Assembly: GCA_029215795.1 (NCBI GenBank)
Contig: JARDYH010000001.1
Location: 114,726,533-114,790,532 of the forward strand
DNA length: 64,000 nucleotides
Origin: Anniella stebbinsi
Lineage: Eukaryota; Chordata; Lepidosauria; Squamata; Anniellidae
Direction of reading: 5' to 3'
Shown: piece by piece, positions 24,301-37,412 of the stretch
Position numbering within the stretch: the stretch's first letter is position 1
Layout: every line of letters starts with the position of its first letter
The notes under the pieces: model-generated
What the model was told of the DNA's origin: nothing
Seen by the model: only the letters and a program-made list of their open reading frames with translations
Database searches by the model: none
Program-made: the position numbers and the translations under genes

Positions 24301-25282
24301 CCCTGGGCCTTAAAAAACATTCCATGGGAGGCTTTTGTGTAGCTTTGAGCTTGATTAGTGTCTAGGACTCGGAAGAATAATACCAAAAAAAATGTTGAGA
24401 GGTAGTTGGAAGCTTACTGGGAAACGCTTATTATAAAAAGCCAAAACAAAAGTAAAGTGAAACTCTGCTGATATCACGTAGGACCTTGGGACAAGCAGGA
24501 CTTTTTGAATAATCCTTGAGATCAGGGTGGAGTGAACAGATTAATTGGTTAACACTGCAGAGGCTCAGTCAGACTTGAGAAGATGGTAAGCTTGCTTAAA
24601 AAGGACATGGAGGTAATATTTATTATATTTTTCCATGCATTGGCTTGGATCCTAGGGATGTTCGGATTGTATTTAATTTGTTCTGCATGAATTCTATGGA
24701 TGGGGTGGAATTTTGAGATCCGTCATTCGCAAACTCACAAATTTGGATATATTTTTTCCCTGCTCAGAAAATTATGTAAATAAGTTTGCAGCAAGTTACA
24801 GAAATATTTAAATAACAATTTACAGAATTTATATTAATGAATTGCGTAACATTCTCCATCTAACTTGCAGTTTTGCCTATGAATTTATTTAGGTAAATTT
24901 TGATTTTGATTTTGACTTTTTTAAAAAGATGCATGTCCATGGAATTTGTTTGCTGTGCAGATGTCGGTTTGGCATGAAATCCATTACAGGAGATCCTTAC
25001 TCATTTCAGTCCGTTTCAGATTTCTCCAATATTCTTACCTAAGATGAGTTAATTTAAGGCAGTTCACAGAAGGAAAGTTACCTATCCCCTCCTCTTTCTC
25101 CTTGCCCCATCCCACATTATTCAAGAGCACCTCCTGACTCTCCAGAGGGAGGCTTACATTGATTTGAGCATATATTGTAATTACTTTTCATTTGTGATAG
25201 CATATCTCATAAATACATAATAGCGCTGTTCTCAGTGCTGTGGAAGAAGGGCTATAGATAATATACATTCTTTACTGAGGTA

Positions 25283-25356
25283 ATAATCCTACTCACACCT
25301 ACTTGGGAGTTAGAGCCTTTGAACTCAGTGAGGCTTGCTTCCACGTAAATGAGCAC
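25283..25356. repeat. Short palindromic repeat, diverged copy
   Basis: Contains cctacttgggagttagagcc and gaactcagtgaggcttgctt, aligning with the middle of the 8056-8140 family. Confidence 0.5.
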
Positions 25357-27429
25357 ACAAATTGGTCTATTGGAATGGTAAGGAAGTCTGCAATTGAAAC
25401 TATTAGTGCACAAATTGTCTTGCTTGTGTACAAATCACATATGAAAGGAAGATCCATTCTGCCAATACTGTCCTCTTCACAGAAGTGGCACAAAGAGAAG
25501 ACTGCAATGCTAAGATTTTTTTGTTGCACAAAAATACTATCACAAAAGAGAACAGTTGTTTATTTTTTTCTGGATTTCAGAAAAGAGTTATTGTGCTCTC
25601 ATCTTTTTTCTTTCAGAAATAGCAACTGCTGGGTTGAGATATATCTACTGTGAGATGTCTTGATGGTGCAGTAGCAATTTAGAGAAAATAAATTTGGGCC
25701 ACCAATTACTTTAAAACACATAGAATGATTAACTCTTTTGAAAAGACCTGTTCGGTGTGTTTGGATAACTTAATGAACTAATAGTTAAAATTAACCCATG
25801 GTGTAAATGTGTGAGCATGAGGAAACACAACAAATTTTCAGTCTTTTAAATTCAGTCAAAATGATAGTTCTCTACTATAGGCATGTACACTTTTTCATTC
25901 TGTGTCTCTGGACTATCCCTGTAGTTTGTTTCTAAGAATATCCCAGTTGTTTTCTTTTGTATAACTCCAGGGAGAGCAGCAACAACACAAAAGCCACAAG
26001 GGTAGAGAGATTGCAGCCGGATAGACAACAATAGTCAAATGACAATGAAATATGGACCTAGATGAATCCCAGCCCATTTGAGGGCATCAGTAATCGCCAT
26101 AAAAGCCTGAATTGCTGACCAGCTGTGGTTCACAGGAGAAAAGCATAAACTCTCTTACAATTTTATTCTATATTGATGTGCTATATTTCAAACATGAAGT
26201 TTCCAAACAGATTTACATCATACAATCAAAATAAGACTTAAAACATCCCCCCCAAAAAAACTTCAAAACTTAAACTACATGCCAATCAAACAGCAAAAAA
26301 GATTTGTATTCCAAAAGCCTGGTGGAATAAAATGTTTCCAAAAGGATACAAGAGAAGACTACTGACCAATCTCTTGGAAGAGGACATTTCATGCTACTGG
26401 GACCACTAAAGACAGAATCCTGCTCTAACTAATGATAATTTCACACCGAAGGAAGGTGTAGCAGGAACTCATTGGAAGATCTTAAAATGTGATGGGAATT
26501 ATATGGGAGAAGGCACTCTCTGAAATAATTCAGGTCTTTTAGGGATATACCTTGAATTGGGCTGAGAAATAAACCTGTCGTCAATGAAGATGTTTTAAAA
26601 TAGGTATAATATGATCACACCTGCTTGCACCCATCAATAACTGGCAGGGTCATTCCTACCACCAGTCACAGTGAGGCAACTCCTTCAGGCAACAGATGTG
26701 GGGCAGGGGGAAGGGGGCAGCAGTGACAGTCTATTCCTTCTGAGCTCCCTACTATTCCCCTGTCTTGGCGGACAGAGTTATGTGTATGCCATACAGCATG
26801 TTATGCACCATGTAAACTAGCCTGCTCTCTTCGGTTGTTGTGGAGGACACTGTCCTGTCAGGGATTAAAAAAATATAATCTGCAGAAGAGCCTGGAAAGA
26901 AAAAATGACATCATCTGCAGGTGTTGTAGATACGCAGAGGGAGCCAAACCAAGAAAGATAAAGAGTGAAGATAGTCTTAATTGCTTGATTAGCTGATGCA
27001 ATGTGTGTGCAAGAGGCTGTAAAAATGTATAAATATGTAAAAAACTGTTTGTTAGTGTTGGGGTTGTGTAGGAGGAATGTTATACCGGAGGTGCTGTGTT
27101 TTTCTACTAAAAAATTGTTTGAAAGACTTCAACGTGTGTTTGAATTATTCCTTCTTGGTTGCTATCTGGAGAGAGAGCAAGTGGAGACTGGACATTGGAT
27201 TTCTAACAGAAACTCTACTGTTTAGAGAAGTTTTTCCTTTTCACTCCCTAACATATCCCACTGGCAGTGTTGAAGTAAAATTCAATAGTTGAATTCTATA
27301 TATGGAATGTTTGTGTGTGTGTGTGTCTGGGGAGCCATTTTGTCATTTGCCTCAGGCAACAAAATGAATTGGGCCTGCCTTCATAGCCAGTCAGATACAT
27401 TCCATACTATCTTTCTGAACCATCTTCAT

Positions 27430-28060
27430 GGGTGCCTCTATGAAAACCACATTGCAATGATCCAATTTGATGGGCACCATGACACGAATGGCAGTAGCCT
27501 GGTCTCTATTCTGTCTTTTTGGGAAAGATACTTGGGTTGGTGGTTGCTGGGCAAATACAGGAGTGGACCCAGCTGGCTAACCACCATGGTTGGTTAAAGA
27601 TACTCCTTGTTGCAGTTGCCACAGATTCCTGAGCCGATGCCAAATCAAGTGAATACTCAAGGTATGAATCTGTCCCTTAAGAGAGAGTGTGATCCCATCC
27701 AGGACGGTCATTTCTGTTGCCTGCTGGTCCACTTATTCCATTACCACCATCAACTGTTTCTTCCACATTGAGCTACAGTGTGTACAGTTCATCATTTCCC
27801 AGCCAATCTCTGAAAGTCACTGCCAGACAGACCTAGAGGTGAAGAAAAAGATAAATGGGACTGACTGTCATCTGTATACTGATAATGCCACACGCAATAA
27901 CTCCGGATGATTTCATAACATGATTTCATATAAATAATAGAAAAGTAGGGGAGACAGAATAAGCCCAATTTCCACAGGGAGGAATAACAACCTCACCACT
28001 ATCTACAATCTTCTACAACTTGGCTTAGGAATGAATAGTGCAATGGCAAAGGTAGTGCCC
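27430..28060 (-). pseudogene. L2/CR1-like LINE reverse-transcriptase remnant
   Basis: On the minus strand the stretch reads as a decayed LINE RT. The complement of 27860-27900 gives a QYTDD-like remnant of the YADDTQLY motif, and the complement near 27689-27720 corresponds to a VLDGI-TL... segment seen in the plus-strand relative at 46480-47540. Many stops and indels are present. It is too degraded for function; limits are approximate. Confidence 0.5.
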
Positions 28061-31000
28061 CGAGCACAAGACCTGGAAAAGCAGCCCAGAAAAATACCAC
28101 CATCAAAAGCCACTGAAAGATGCCGAAGAACCAGCAGAGACACACATAACCTGCCCCCTTTTACAGGGTAGGTCATCTACCAGGGCAACCAAGGCTATAT
28201 CTTTCCCAAATCCCGGAAAGAAACCAAACTAAATTGGCTCATAAGTTTAAACTAAGAATGCCTGTGGTTGCCCAGCAACTACTCACCCAAGTATCTTTCC
28301 CAAAACAGCATAATGGAAATCAACTTGTAATTGCCAAGATCTGCAGATCCAAATATGACCTCTTACATTCCACTGCTTCTTTCAAGTCAACAGGAATCCA
28401 ACCGACCATAAAAGATGAATTAATCCTATTGACCAAGGAACCAAACTAGTCAAGAAAGATAAGGATTAAGAGGGATGGACTTCTCCAAGCCCCTTATCAG
28501 CATATTCAGATGAATCAACTAAAGTTCATCCAAGTAACTGTGACTAACAGAACCTTGAAGATCCTTGAGCTGGCAGGAGTGATTGGATCAGCTTATGGAA
28601 CTTGAGAAGGCTTCCTGATAGAAACTAGTGTACATTAGTCTTTAATTATTTAATTAATGGAAGTGGTATTATGTCACCATGGAGAGCAAGTTAGAAAAGG
28701 CAATCAGGGATATTAGTATGCTTCCAAATGCTTTAGAATACAGGCTTACAGTCCAGGAGCTTAGTGATCATCCTTTTACCCATCCACCTCTGACCCATTC
28801 GGCTATGCCTATCCTCCAAACTTGTTCCTAGCCCTTATGCCGTCCCCCACCTTCCTCTTTGGATGGTCCAATGCCTCAGTCTCTGAAATGTTGTAATAAT
28901 TGACAGATTCTGGAATTTGAACAGTACTCCATTTCAAGGATAGTTAGGCTATCTTGACTTCATGTTTTCCAAAGGTCTTCACATCTCTGTGATGGGCAGT
29001 AATTCAGTAGGTCATGGAGCGGGATCTAAGCACAATGGCGGGCCTGCTTCCCCCCTCTGATTTCCTCAGCAATGGCAGCTGGTAGCAAAAGGGAGCTAAG
29101 CTGTACACAAGCACAGTGTAGGAATGCATGACTGCAGATTTCCTGACCATTTGGTCTTCTACCCAGTTAGATTTGGTTCTTTCTTGCTTAGGTGTGGACA
29201 TCCATGGTATCCATTCTAAGATTTATTTCATAACTCCAATTATCGCCATGTCAGTTGAGCTTCATGGCTGAGCAGCAGTTTAGATGTTCCATTTCCAGAA
29301 CCAATCCTCTACCTGATACATCATGAATAGTTACATCAAGGATAGTTACATTGACATGATGAATACACAACTTTAGTTTGGTGATCAATTATTAAATCAA
29401 CACTTTTAAAAAATAAACAAATCTCAGTGCATGGTGCATAGAACAAATATTATAATGTTTTGAAATATTAGAAAGATTTTACTGTGTTGCGTAGAAGGTA
29501 AGAGTATGGTTTGGGCAGGAATGCCAGATATGAATCATGATTAGACTTGGTTATATGTATTTAATTTACAATTCCATATGAATTCTGTCATAATTAGCTG
29601 CTAATTAATATTCCTCATTACAATGAGTCATATAAGATGAATGGGCTTTTCCTGGATTACATTTCTTCATTAACCTTTATTTCTTTCATTCCATTATGAT
29701 CTATTTATAGAAACCATTAGCTTATTCACCTCTGTTCTTCTGTTAATATGAAGAAAGTCTGATCTGTACAAAAAGAAAAAAGAATAGTAGAGTAGGAGCA
29801 AAGATTACTGTTTATTATTTAGAATCTTGAAATAGCATGCTGTTACTGTGCATTATATTTGTACACTGGATTATATTTGGAGAGCTTTATTTTTGGGGGA
29901 CTAAATATAGTGCATTAAAGTAGTCTAACCTGGAGGTTACCACAGCATGGACTAAATTAAGATTAGATTAAATATTCTTTGCATGACCACACATTCTGTG
30001 CAAGCTTTCTTGAAATGAATGAAACCATATAAGATTGGAAATGACTGTCATTGTAATAGGACTTGTTTCACGGATGTTCCTAAAGGATTGTGCCCATACT
30101 TTAAAAGTTAAAGTTTAGAAATATCACAAGCTACACCACCTCCTGATTCATATGAGTTTACATGAGAGTTGAAGGAAAGCTTATTTCAACATTTCTTCCC
30201 ATCAAAACCTCACAAGGGCACACACAGCTTTTAAGGAAGTTTTTACGGCCATAAATGGTTGTTCTCATTTTGAAGTGGTGTTAATTGCTGTGGTTACATT
30301 ATTTGTTTTATAGTTGTTTGCATTTTTTAAAACTTGCTCTCTGTGCTGTTTTAATGTTTTATGTAAAGCTGGGTTGAAAGTACCTCCCAACTTTGCAGCC
30401 TGGATCTTTCTATACCAAGAATTGCCAACCTTTTTGGGTCAGTGGGCACATTTGGAACTTTGAGAGAGAGCTATGACACTCTCAGTGGTTTGGCCATTCA
30501 TAAAATAGCTGCCACGGTGGTATGGCAAATGACAAAATACTCGTGAAAGTTTTTTTTAAAATTTTTTTTAACTTGCCCATGAACCTAAGCATTGATGGAT
30601 TGATTTAATTTTTGCTCACCTTTCTACCAAAAATGGTACAAGGTGGAGATGAGGCTTCAGTTCCAAAACATGAACCCACCCTTTGAAATCCAAATACATT
30701 GGGTGCTGGAGGTTGGCATTTCACTTGAAGCAAGACAGACTCCCAGTTAAAAAAGTACTTTTTTAAAAAAAATCTTAAGAAATTAAATTTAAAAAAGAGA
30801 GTCGGAAGCCTGGCGAGCATTAAGAGAGGTGTCTGAACAGCTTGGTACCCAGGGGTACCATATTGGAAACTTTGGTTCTATACATTTCAGGGGTGTTTGC
30901 TGAAATTCAGACAATATTTCAGGAGAGCAATACCTTTCAGATGAGTGGGCAGAAAATACATTTCTTCTCTTCAAAACCAAAACCCATGGCAGCAGCCATC

Positions 31001-31384
31001 TTTCCTCCTAAACAATGCTACAGGAATGCCACTACATTCTGTTGTAACATTGTTTGCATTGGACATTTTTTGGAAAGAAAGATGGGACTCTGCCAGGCTG
31101 TGTGAGCAATAGGATTTATTTTTTGTCAAAAAGAAGAGATTTACCCTTTGCCTAGTCTGTAAAATAACTCTTCTGCCTGAAAAAATCCCAACATCTCAGC
31201 AAGCTCCTGAAGATTATTCTCATTTTACACCCACCCCACCCACCCCCGTGATCCAGCCACCCACCCTGACTTGAATAAAAGTGCCTGAGCTGAAATATAC
31301 AGCATCATATTAGCTTTATGGCTGTTTCATTTTACTCATTATGGTTGTTAAACTGTTTTTAAAATCGTTAACATTTTGTTTTAA

Positions 31385-31445
31385 CCTATGTTGTAAGCCT
31401 CCTTGGATACATTGAAGGCAAGGTATAAATCTTTTAAATAAAATA
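31385..31445 (+). repeat. LINE 3'-tail relict
   Basis: Reads ttgtaagcctccttggatac and then aaggtataaatcttttaaat followed by AAATAA words, a diverged L2/CR1-like tail in plus orientation near the end of intron 2. Confidence 0.6.
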
Positions 31446-31671
31446 ACTACATAAATAACTAGCATGTTATTGAGCAGAGTTGAGGGTTGTGCTGTTGTTT
31501 TTTTAAAAAGTGTCAGGATTGCTGAAATATATGATTTGCCCATACAATCCAGGAAGATCGATATAGGACATTTCAATTCTAACATATACAGAAAGATCCA
31601 CCAAAAGTGACTTGTTGATTTAGTTTTTTATTTATTCTAAGAAAATGGATGGAGCCTCATATTTGACATAA

Positions 31672-31875
<204 letters not shown>

Positions 31876-32346
31876 AGGAAGCTACTTCTTTTTTTTTTAA
31901 AAAGGAAAGGAATAACACAAGGATTGTTCTGTCTTTTCTAACTCAAGTGTTTTTAGAACTTTTGTAGAGTGTCAAACGATCTGCTCTATTGATTTATCAG
32001 CCTTTACCTTTTGGCTACAACTACTGCAAGTAGCTTTTTTAACATCCCTTTAAAAGAACTACAAAAATTACATCTGCTGATCAATACATAAGAAACCGAT
32101 GCAAGCTGCTGATACATTACCTTTGGTAAGCAAAGATCAGCACCATTGGAGGACATAGATGGCAGCAGCCATCATGAGAAAATTAGTTGGAATTAGAATG
32201 TGGCACCTGCATTTGCTGTAGCCTGCAAGGAAGTTGCTAGCACAAGGATCGTGTAGAAACGTCTTTGTATTACACGTGATTCAATGTTCTTGTGGGTCAC
32301 CAACCTATGCCAATATGTTCTGTTGGCCCTCTGGGACTCTTACTGA

Positions 32347-32352
32347 AATAAA
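32347..32352 (+). promoter_or_regulatory. TMEM47: Candidate proximal poly(A) signal
   Basis: AATAAA in the context gaaataaacatc, about 470 bases after the stop codon. It would give a short-UTR isoform. Confidence 0.35.
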
Positions 32353-33599
32353 CATCTAAGTGACCAGATGCTGAGAAAAGTGAAGACAACAGATTAATAC
32401 ATACATTCAACCATTTCCTGACAATACAAGTTTGTGCATTTGGCAATCCACGTTTTTCAGCCAGCTGTGGTATATCAGGAAATCAAAAATTGGAACACAT
32501 CCTTCTAATTATGTGGTTGGACATTATGTCTCAGCTGTAACCCAAGTACTGGAAACAACACATGAAGAATGACACTGAATCCATTGATTCCCTCAAGAGA
32601 GAAAAAGAATGCATGTATGAGCTACATTTGTCCTGAGCATAGTTTGATTTCCAAACACTGTGGTAACATTTCGAAAGCAACATTTCCAAATATTTTTATA
32701 GAAGGCTTTTAATGGTATTACTATGAAGCTAAAATTATAGAGAGAACATATAACAGACAAGATCCCAAGCTAATCTTAATTGTGGGATGCAATAACAAAA
32801 GCTCCTAAGTGAATCTAAATTCTCAAGAGCCTTGAAAATTGGGTAGATTTAAAATATTTAAATGACTCCATTACCTCTTGTGTCATTTGATTTAAAACTT
32901 GATGCGGCAGTAAATTCGGATGGAATGAAGCAATTGCTGCGGGGACACCGTCAAGTTAAAACATCATGACAAACTAGACATCATGATAAACCATGGATTA
33001 TTGTGACAGAAATGAGCAGCAGTGAGCCTCAGCTTGCACCCACACACCATCCCCTCTTTCTCTGGTGTGGCTGCAAGGTGGACATCAGAAGCTTTCTTTT
33101 TCTTATTAACTGCAGCTTGTTGTTTTGTCTGAACTTGACAAACTGTGGTTAATTGTAGCTATGGTTTGATTGAAACAAGTCAAATTCATGAGTGTGAAGT
33201 TGGGCTGTTTCAACAAAGTATAGTTTAGAGCAGTTTAGGATTTGGATGTAATGCTAAAACTGCAGTTAATCAAAACCAGAAGCGAAAGCTTTCAAATTCC
33301 TCCTTGTGGCCTTAGTACAGGAAAAGAGAAGGACCAGGGGAGTGGGAGTGGAGAGCCTTGTTCCTGTCACAATAACTCAAGATTTATCTTGAAGTCCAGA
33401 GATTGCCATTAAGTCAGTCTGACAGAGGCATGATAATGGTGATAGACATAGATATAAAGGCCAATGTAATTTATATCTTCTTTACTATTACTTTTTAAAT
33501 TGAAGCATCTTCAAGAATTAATATAATATTAAGATAGATTGGATGAAATAATTTCCAAAAGGCACCTATTGGTCTGACAAGCACTTGTCAATCAGTGGG

Positions 33600-33832
33600 C
33601 CTGTTCAGACAACATGGTAAGCCATGGTTAGGCCACTAACCCTTTTGCAGCAAATGGTTAGTGAGCGTGTTTAAACCATGGTGATGTAGCCACCGTGATT
33701 AGGAATGGTTTACACAACACACTAAGTCATGGTGCACACGACACACTAAGTCATGGTTCACATGACATGCTAAGCCATAATGTTTAGCTCAAAATGCTTA
33801 ACCACCGTGGCTTACCATGTTGTCTGAACAGG
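33600..33832. mobile_element. Palindromic MITE inside the TMEM47 3' UTR
   Basis: The first 25 bases (33600-33624, starting cctgttcagacaac) are the exact reverse complement of the last 25 (33808-33832). The interior has repeated words such as actaagtcatggt. No transposase is present. I could not find a clean target duplication. Related elements appear at 43674-44053 and, less clearly, near 32940-33240 and 49775-49995. Confidence 0.8.
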
Positions 33833-34689
33833 GTCATCAGGTAGACATTTTGTCACACATGTGACCTTGGCTCAAAAGGTTGATTCCAATGGGGAAAATG
33901 GTTAGAGAATTTCACTGGTAACTGGAACCACTAAAATAAAGAATACTTCCTATGCCACAACTAAGATGGTATATTAAAATCGCACACACCCAGTTGCGTT
34001 CATGTGACAAATTGCTGTTTGGTTTAGATTTCTTTCTTTTTATAAATAACGGAACATATCTTTTCCATAGGAGATTAGCAGGGACCTGATTATGAAATTT
34101 ATAAATTATTATCAATGTAGTATAAAATTATACTATTTTCTCTTCCAGATGTAATGGATTGGCTGAAAGTCATTTGCATTTTTCATCACTTGTTTAATTT
34201 ATTGCTTGCTTAAGTTTTGCAGAAACTATATAAAATCTTTAAGATCCAATTTAATTTGGGGTGGAAATTTTAAAATGATTTAAACAACATAAATTTATTT
34301 TTCTTAAAATTAGCTTATTTGGGTATGTTCAATTTCTTCTGAAAATATTTTTATACAGTGTATACAGTTCTAATATACAAATTTAGTAACAATTATTTTT
34401 GTTATATGAAAATTAAAATGAATCCTAGCATGGATATTCTTTAAGAGCACAGTTTTCAAAGCTATAGAAATGCTGCTCTGTGTTGTTGCTCTGTAATAAT
34501 TCTTGTGGTCTTAATATTGAGGCCTCATTGTAATACAACATTTAATTACTGCGAATCAAAGAGAGAGAAACGGAATGTTCTGCAAAACATAAAACCATAA
34601 TAAATATGGTTATTATACATGTCATTATTAGCAAACAAAAAGTTATTTTTTTAAAACCAAGAATCTGTACATTGATCTTTTCACATGAA

Positions 34690-35240
34690 TACCTTCTAGG
34701 GACCCCCACTACCCTCATGAGTGAGCATGGGGTGTAGGTAATGCACTTACCCAGTCAGGAGCAGGAGTGTGCCTGATGTCAGAGCTGGTGTCAAAGGTAA
34801 GCATGGTGGGGCACCTGCAGAGGCCCACACCCCAGTGTGGTCCCACTGACAAGAGTTCCCTGGAGTTGCTCCTCCTCTTCACAGTTGCGAGCCGGTTATT
34901 CACCCGCCCCTTGATCTGGCTCAGACAATGGTGGGGATGAGAAGGAGGAGCAGTAAGAGCCACTACCTACTTGAACTGCTCCTTGCCTTTGAAGCAAGCA
35001 AGTGGTAACAATTATGAGAAAGAAGATGATGAGTAACAGCAGGTGGTGGCAATGGCAGTGAGAAGGTAGACTCACTGAGGGAGAAGGCCCATTGCCTTGC
35101 CCAAGGGCCTTCAGAAACCTGGAGCTAGCATTGACTGTGGTGATTCTGAACTACATGCATGCCATGGAGCGGATTCACGGTGTCAGCTCCCACCCCTCAA
35201 CATATGCTAGCCAATAGCTGGGAGAGGATGGCCAGAGAAT
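34690..35240. repeat. Unclassified GC-richer interspersed block
   Basis: This stretch stands out from the surrounding AT-rich UTR by its GC content and words such as gcccattgccttgcccaag. It looks like an inserted repeat, but I see no terminal repeats and cannot name it. Confidence 0.35.
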
Positions 35241-35334
35241 AATGAAAATGTCCTATCAGTGGAATACTAAATCCATCTTAAAAGAGGGCAGAGGGCATTA
35301 AGAATAAAAGGAGGAACCATTCGACTTGCTGCAC

Positions 35335-35405
35335 AAGTAGCCAAGGATATTGTGTGAGCCACCCTGGAAACACGTCATGATAGGGAGGCATATAAATAAA
35401 ATTAA
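35335..35405 (+). repeat. LINE 3'-tail relict
   Basis: Reads tgtgagccaccctggaaaca and gaggcatataaataaaatta, an L2/CR1-like 3' end ending in an A/T-rich tail. Confidence 0.65.
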
Positions 35406-35536
35406 ACAAATAATAGGAGTTCGGCACCTGAATGAAAATTGGAATATCCACGTCCTAGTAACTAAAGCTTAAACGAGCCAAAGTATTTTGAATAGGGTGC
35501 GGCAAGCATGGTGGCAGCACAATATTACGAGACATG

Positions 35537-35672
35537 AGGGGTCCTGGCTCAGTGATAAAGCACCTGCATTGCATGCAGATGGTTCCAGGTTCAATCCCTG
35601 TCATCTCCAGGTTGGGATAGAAAAATTCCTGCCTGGAACGCTGAACAGTTCCTGCTATTGGTCGACAGTGCT
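35537..35672 (+). mobile_element. tRNA-derived SINE
   Basis: A box A-like word (tggctcagtgataaagca) is followed about 30 bases later by a box B-like word (ggttcaatcc), the internal RNA polymerase III promoter layout of a tRNA-derived SINE. It ends where LINE-tail-like sequence (ggccaaagctctctgggcg) begins. Located inside the probable TMEM47 3' UTR. Confidence 0.7.
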
Positions 35673-35675
35673 GTA

Positions 35676-36250
35676 CCAATGGCCAAAGCTCTCTGGGCGC
35701 TTTACAAAAGATTAAAACATTAAAAATTGATATACAACATTTAAAACCATAAAAATGTAAAACAGATAGCATACAAAGTCAACATATATTTAAAATCAAC
35801 TTTGAGCTCTCAGCCAAACCTAAAAATAGATCTGAGATCAATTAAAAACTCAACAGATGCTGCTAAATGCCTGAGAGAAAAGTCTTGACCTGCTGCTGAA
35901 AAGATAACAATGTTGGCGCCAGGTGGGCCTCATCAGGGAGATCATTCCATAACTGGGGGGCCACCACTGAGAAGGCCCTCTGCCTTGTTGCCGTTCTCCG
36001 AACTTCCATTGGAATAGGCACCTGGAGGAGGACCTTAAATGTTGAGTGTAGTGTATGGGTAGGTCTGTGTTGGGAGAGGCATTCCATCAGTTATTGTGGT
36101 CCCGAGCCATGTAAGGCTTGTATCAGCACCTTGAATCAGGCTCAGAAACATACAGGCAGCCAATGCAAGCGGGCCAGAGTCGGTCTTATATATTTGAACG
36201 TCCTGCTCCCTGTTATCAATCTGGCCGCTACAACAGCAGGAGATAGAACA
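35676..36250 (-). pseudogene. L2/CR1-like LINE 3' end, antisense
   Basis: On the minus strand a frame at 36087-35863 ends with RAFSVVAPQLWNDLPDEAH then SFQQQVKTFL, the typical C-terminus of L2/CR1-like reverse transcriptases, followed by a decayed 3' UTR and tail (reverse of gctctctgggcgctttac). Sequence upstream of it (to 36250) continues the RT region (complement of gggccagagtcggtcttata). The 5' portion of the LINE is missing, the normal state for 5'-truncated insertions. Confidence 0.8.
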
Positions 36251-36276
36251 GCTTTAAAACATATTCCTGTATGTGC

Positions 36277-36340
36277 TTGAACTCAGTGGCCATGCTTTGT
36301 ATGCAGAAAGGTGCAAGTTCAGTCATGGGCAGGACTAGAT
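36277..36340 (+). repeat. SINE fragment
   Basis: A diverged tRNA-like piece (ctcagtggccatgctttg, then caagttcagtc) followed by a T/A-rich tail. It resembles the SINE at 35537-35672. Confidence 0.5.
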
Positions 36341-36699
36341 TTTTTTTTTAAAAAAAACATGAATAAAGATAATCCCACAATCTTGTCCACTGCATTTTTT
36401 TCTGTCATCTAAAGCAATTTTTTGGGGTTTCTTTTACACCTTCTTTTAAATAGATAATTCAAGCAAGCATAATATTAATCATAAGTAGGTGCCATGCAGA
36501 GCAGAAATACCCATTTCTAACTACAGGATTAAACACTTAGGTGTTTGACTGTATGTGTGAAAGGCCACATTTAAATGTATAATTATTGTATTAAAGTATT
36601 AGCACCTCAGTTGTATTTGGCTTCATATCACTGACAGGATGAATTCTCACACAACACATATATTGGTTTATCATGCAAATGCAAAGGCACACCCACAAA

Positions 36700-36717
36700 G
36701 ACACACACACACACACA
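36700..36717. repeat. (CA)n microsatellite
   Basis: Nine CA units inside the probable 3' UTR. Confidence 0.85.
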
Positions 36718-37385
36718 TAGCCAAGCTGCAACTAGGGCTAATAAGTATTTGTATTTTTAAAGCTTAAAGTATGTTGTCCGATGCTGACAAGGATCTAGCA
36801 CCTCTCTCGGATTTCTTGCACAACTATGTTTAGCTTTTGTAAGCTCAACATGTACATTTTAAAGACATAAATATAGAGAGATCTATGTGTTTGAAATATA
36901 AGTTATATATAAATATATATATATATGGATTAGCATGTAAACTGTATATTATTACACATGCAATGAAATGACTGATAAGTGAAGTTTAACCTTATGGCTA
37001 GCAATGTAATTTATTCAGACTGTATTTTTGTACAGAACAGTGCACACTAACCTATTGCCTCCGTGTGTCCTCTATAATGCCTAAAACTGTGCCTAGAGAT
37101 TTCATTTCTGTCTCTTGATGATGAACAATGAAGGATTCTTCATGCTTTTGATGGGATTGTTTTCTTTCATGTTTTTTATCATTTCTTTTTTTTCTAAATG
37201 TATGCTATGTTTTATTCAATGATCCATCAAAATGTGGTTCATCTTAGTCATGGAAAGAGATGTAAAATGTACTTTAAAGAATTAATCTTTAGTGGGGTGT
37301 CCTCCCCCATCAGTTCATAGTTTTATTACCATTTCACAACTTTTGTAGCTTACATGAAGTTGTATGTTGAAAAAGTGACCCAAAT

Positions 37386-37391
37386 AATAAA
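37386..37391 (+). promoter_or_regulatory. TMEM47: Candidate distal poly(A) signal of TMEM47
   Basis: AATAAA in aataataaaacaaaatcc. A GT-rich stretch (tatgtgtgtgatgg) follows about 95 bases later. It lies at the end of a stretch of unique-looking UTR sequence, which makes it the best distal candidate. Confidence 0.55.
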
Positions 37392-37412
37392 ACAAAATCC
37401 TGTTACATGAAT

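Larger units (their letters stand above)
31876..37412 (+). other. TMEM47: TMEM47 3' UTR (probable extent)
   Basis: From the stop codon to the AATAAA at 37386 the sequence is AT-rich with several ATTTA words. It is interrupted by a MITE (33600-33832), an unclassified GC-richer block (about 34690-35240), LINE tails and a SINE. Removing the insertions leaves roughly 3.6 kb of unique-looking sequence, plausible for a long TMEM47 UTR. The 3' end is inference. Alternative poly(A) words occur at 32347, 33934 and 34599. Confidence 0.55.

Noticed and set aside
35545..35610. Possible functional tRNA gene
   Set aside because: Box A and box B words are present, but there is no cloverleaf acceptor stem and a LINE-like tail follows; a SINE fits better.
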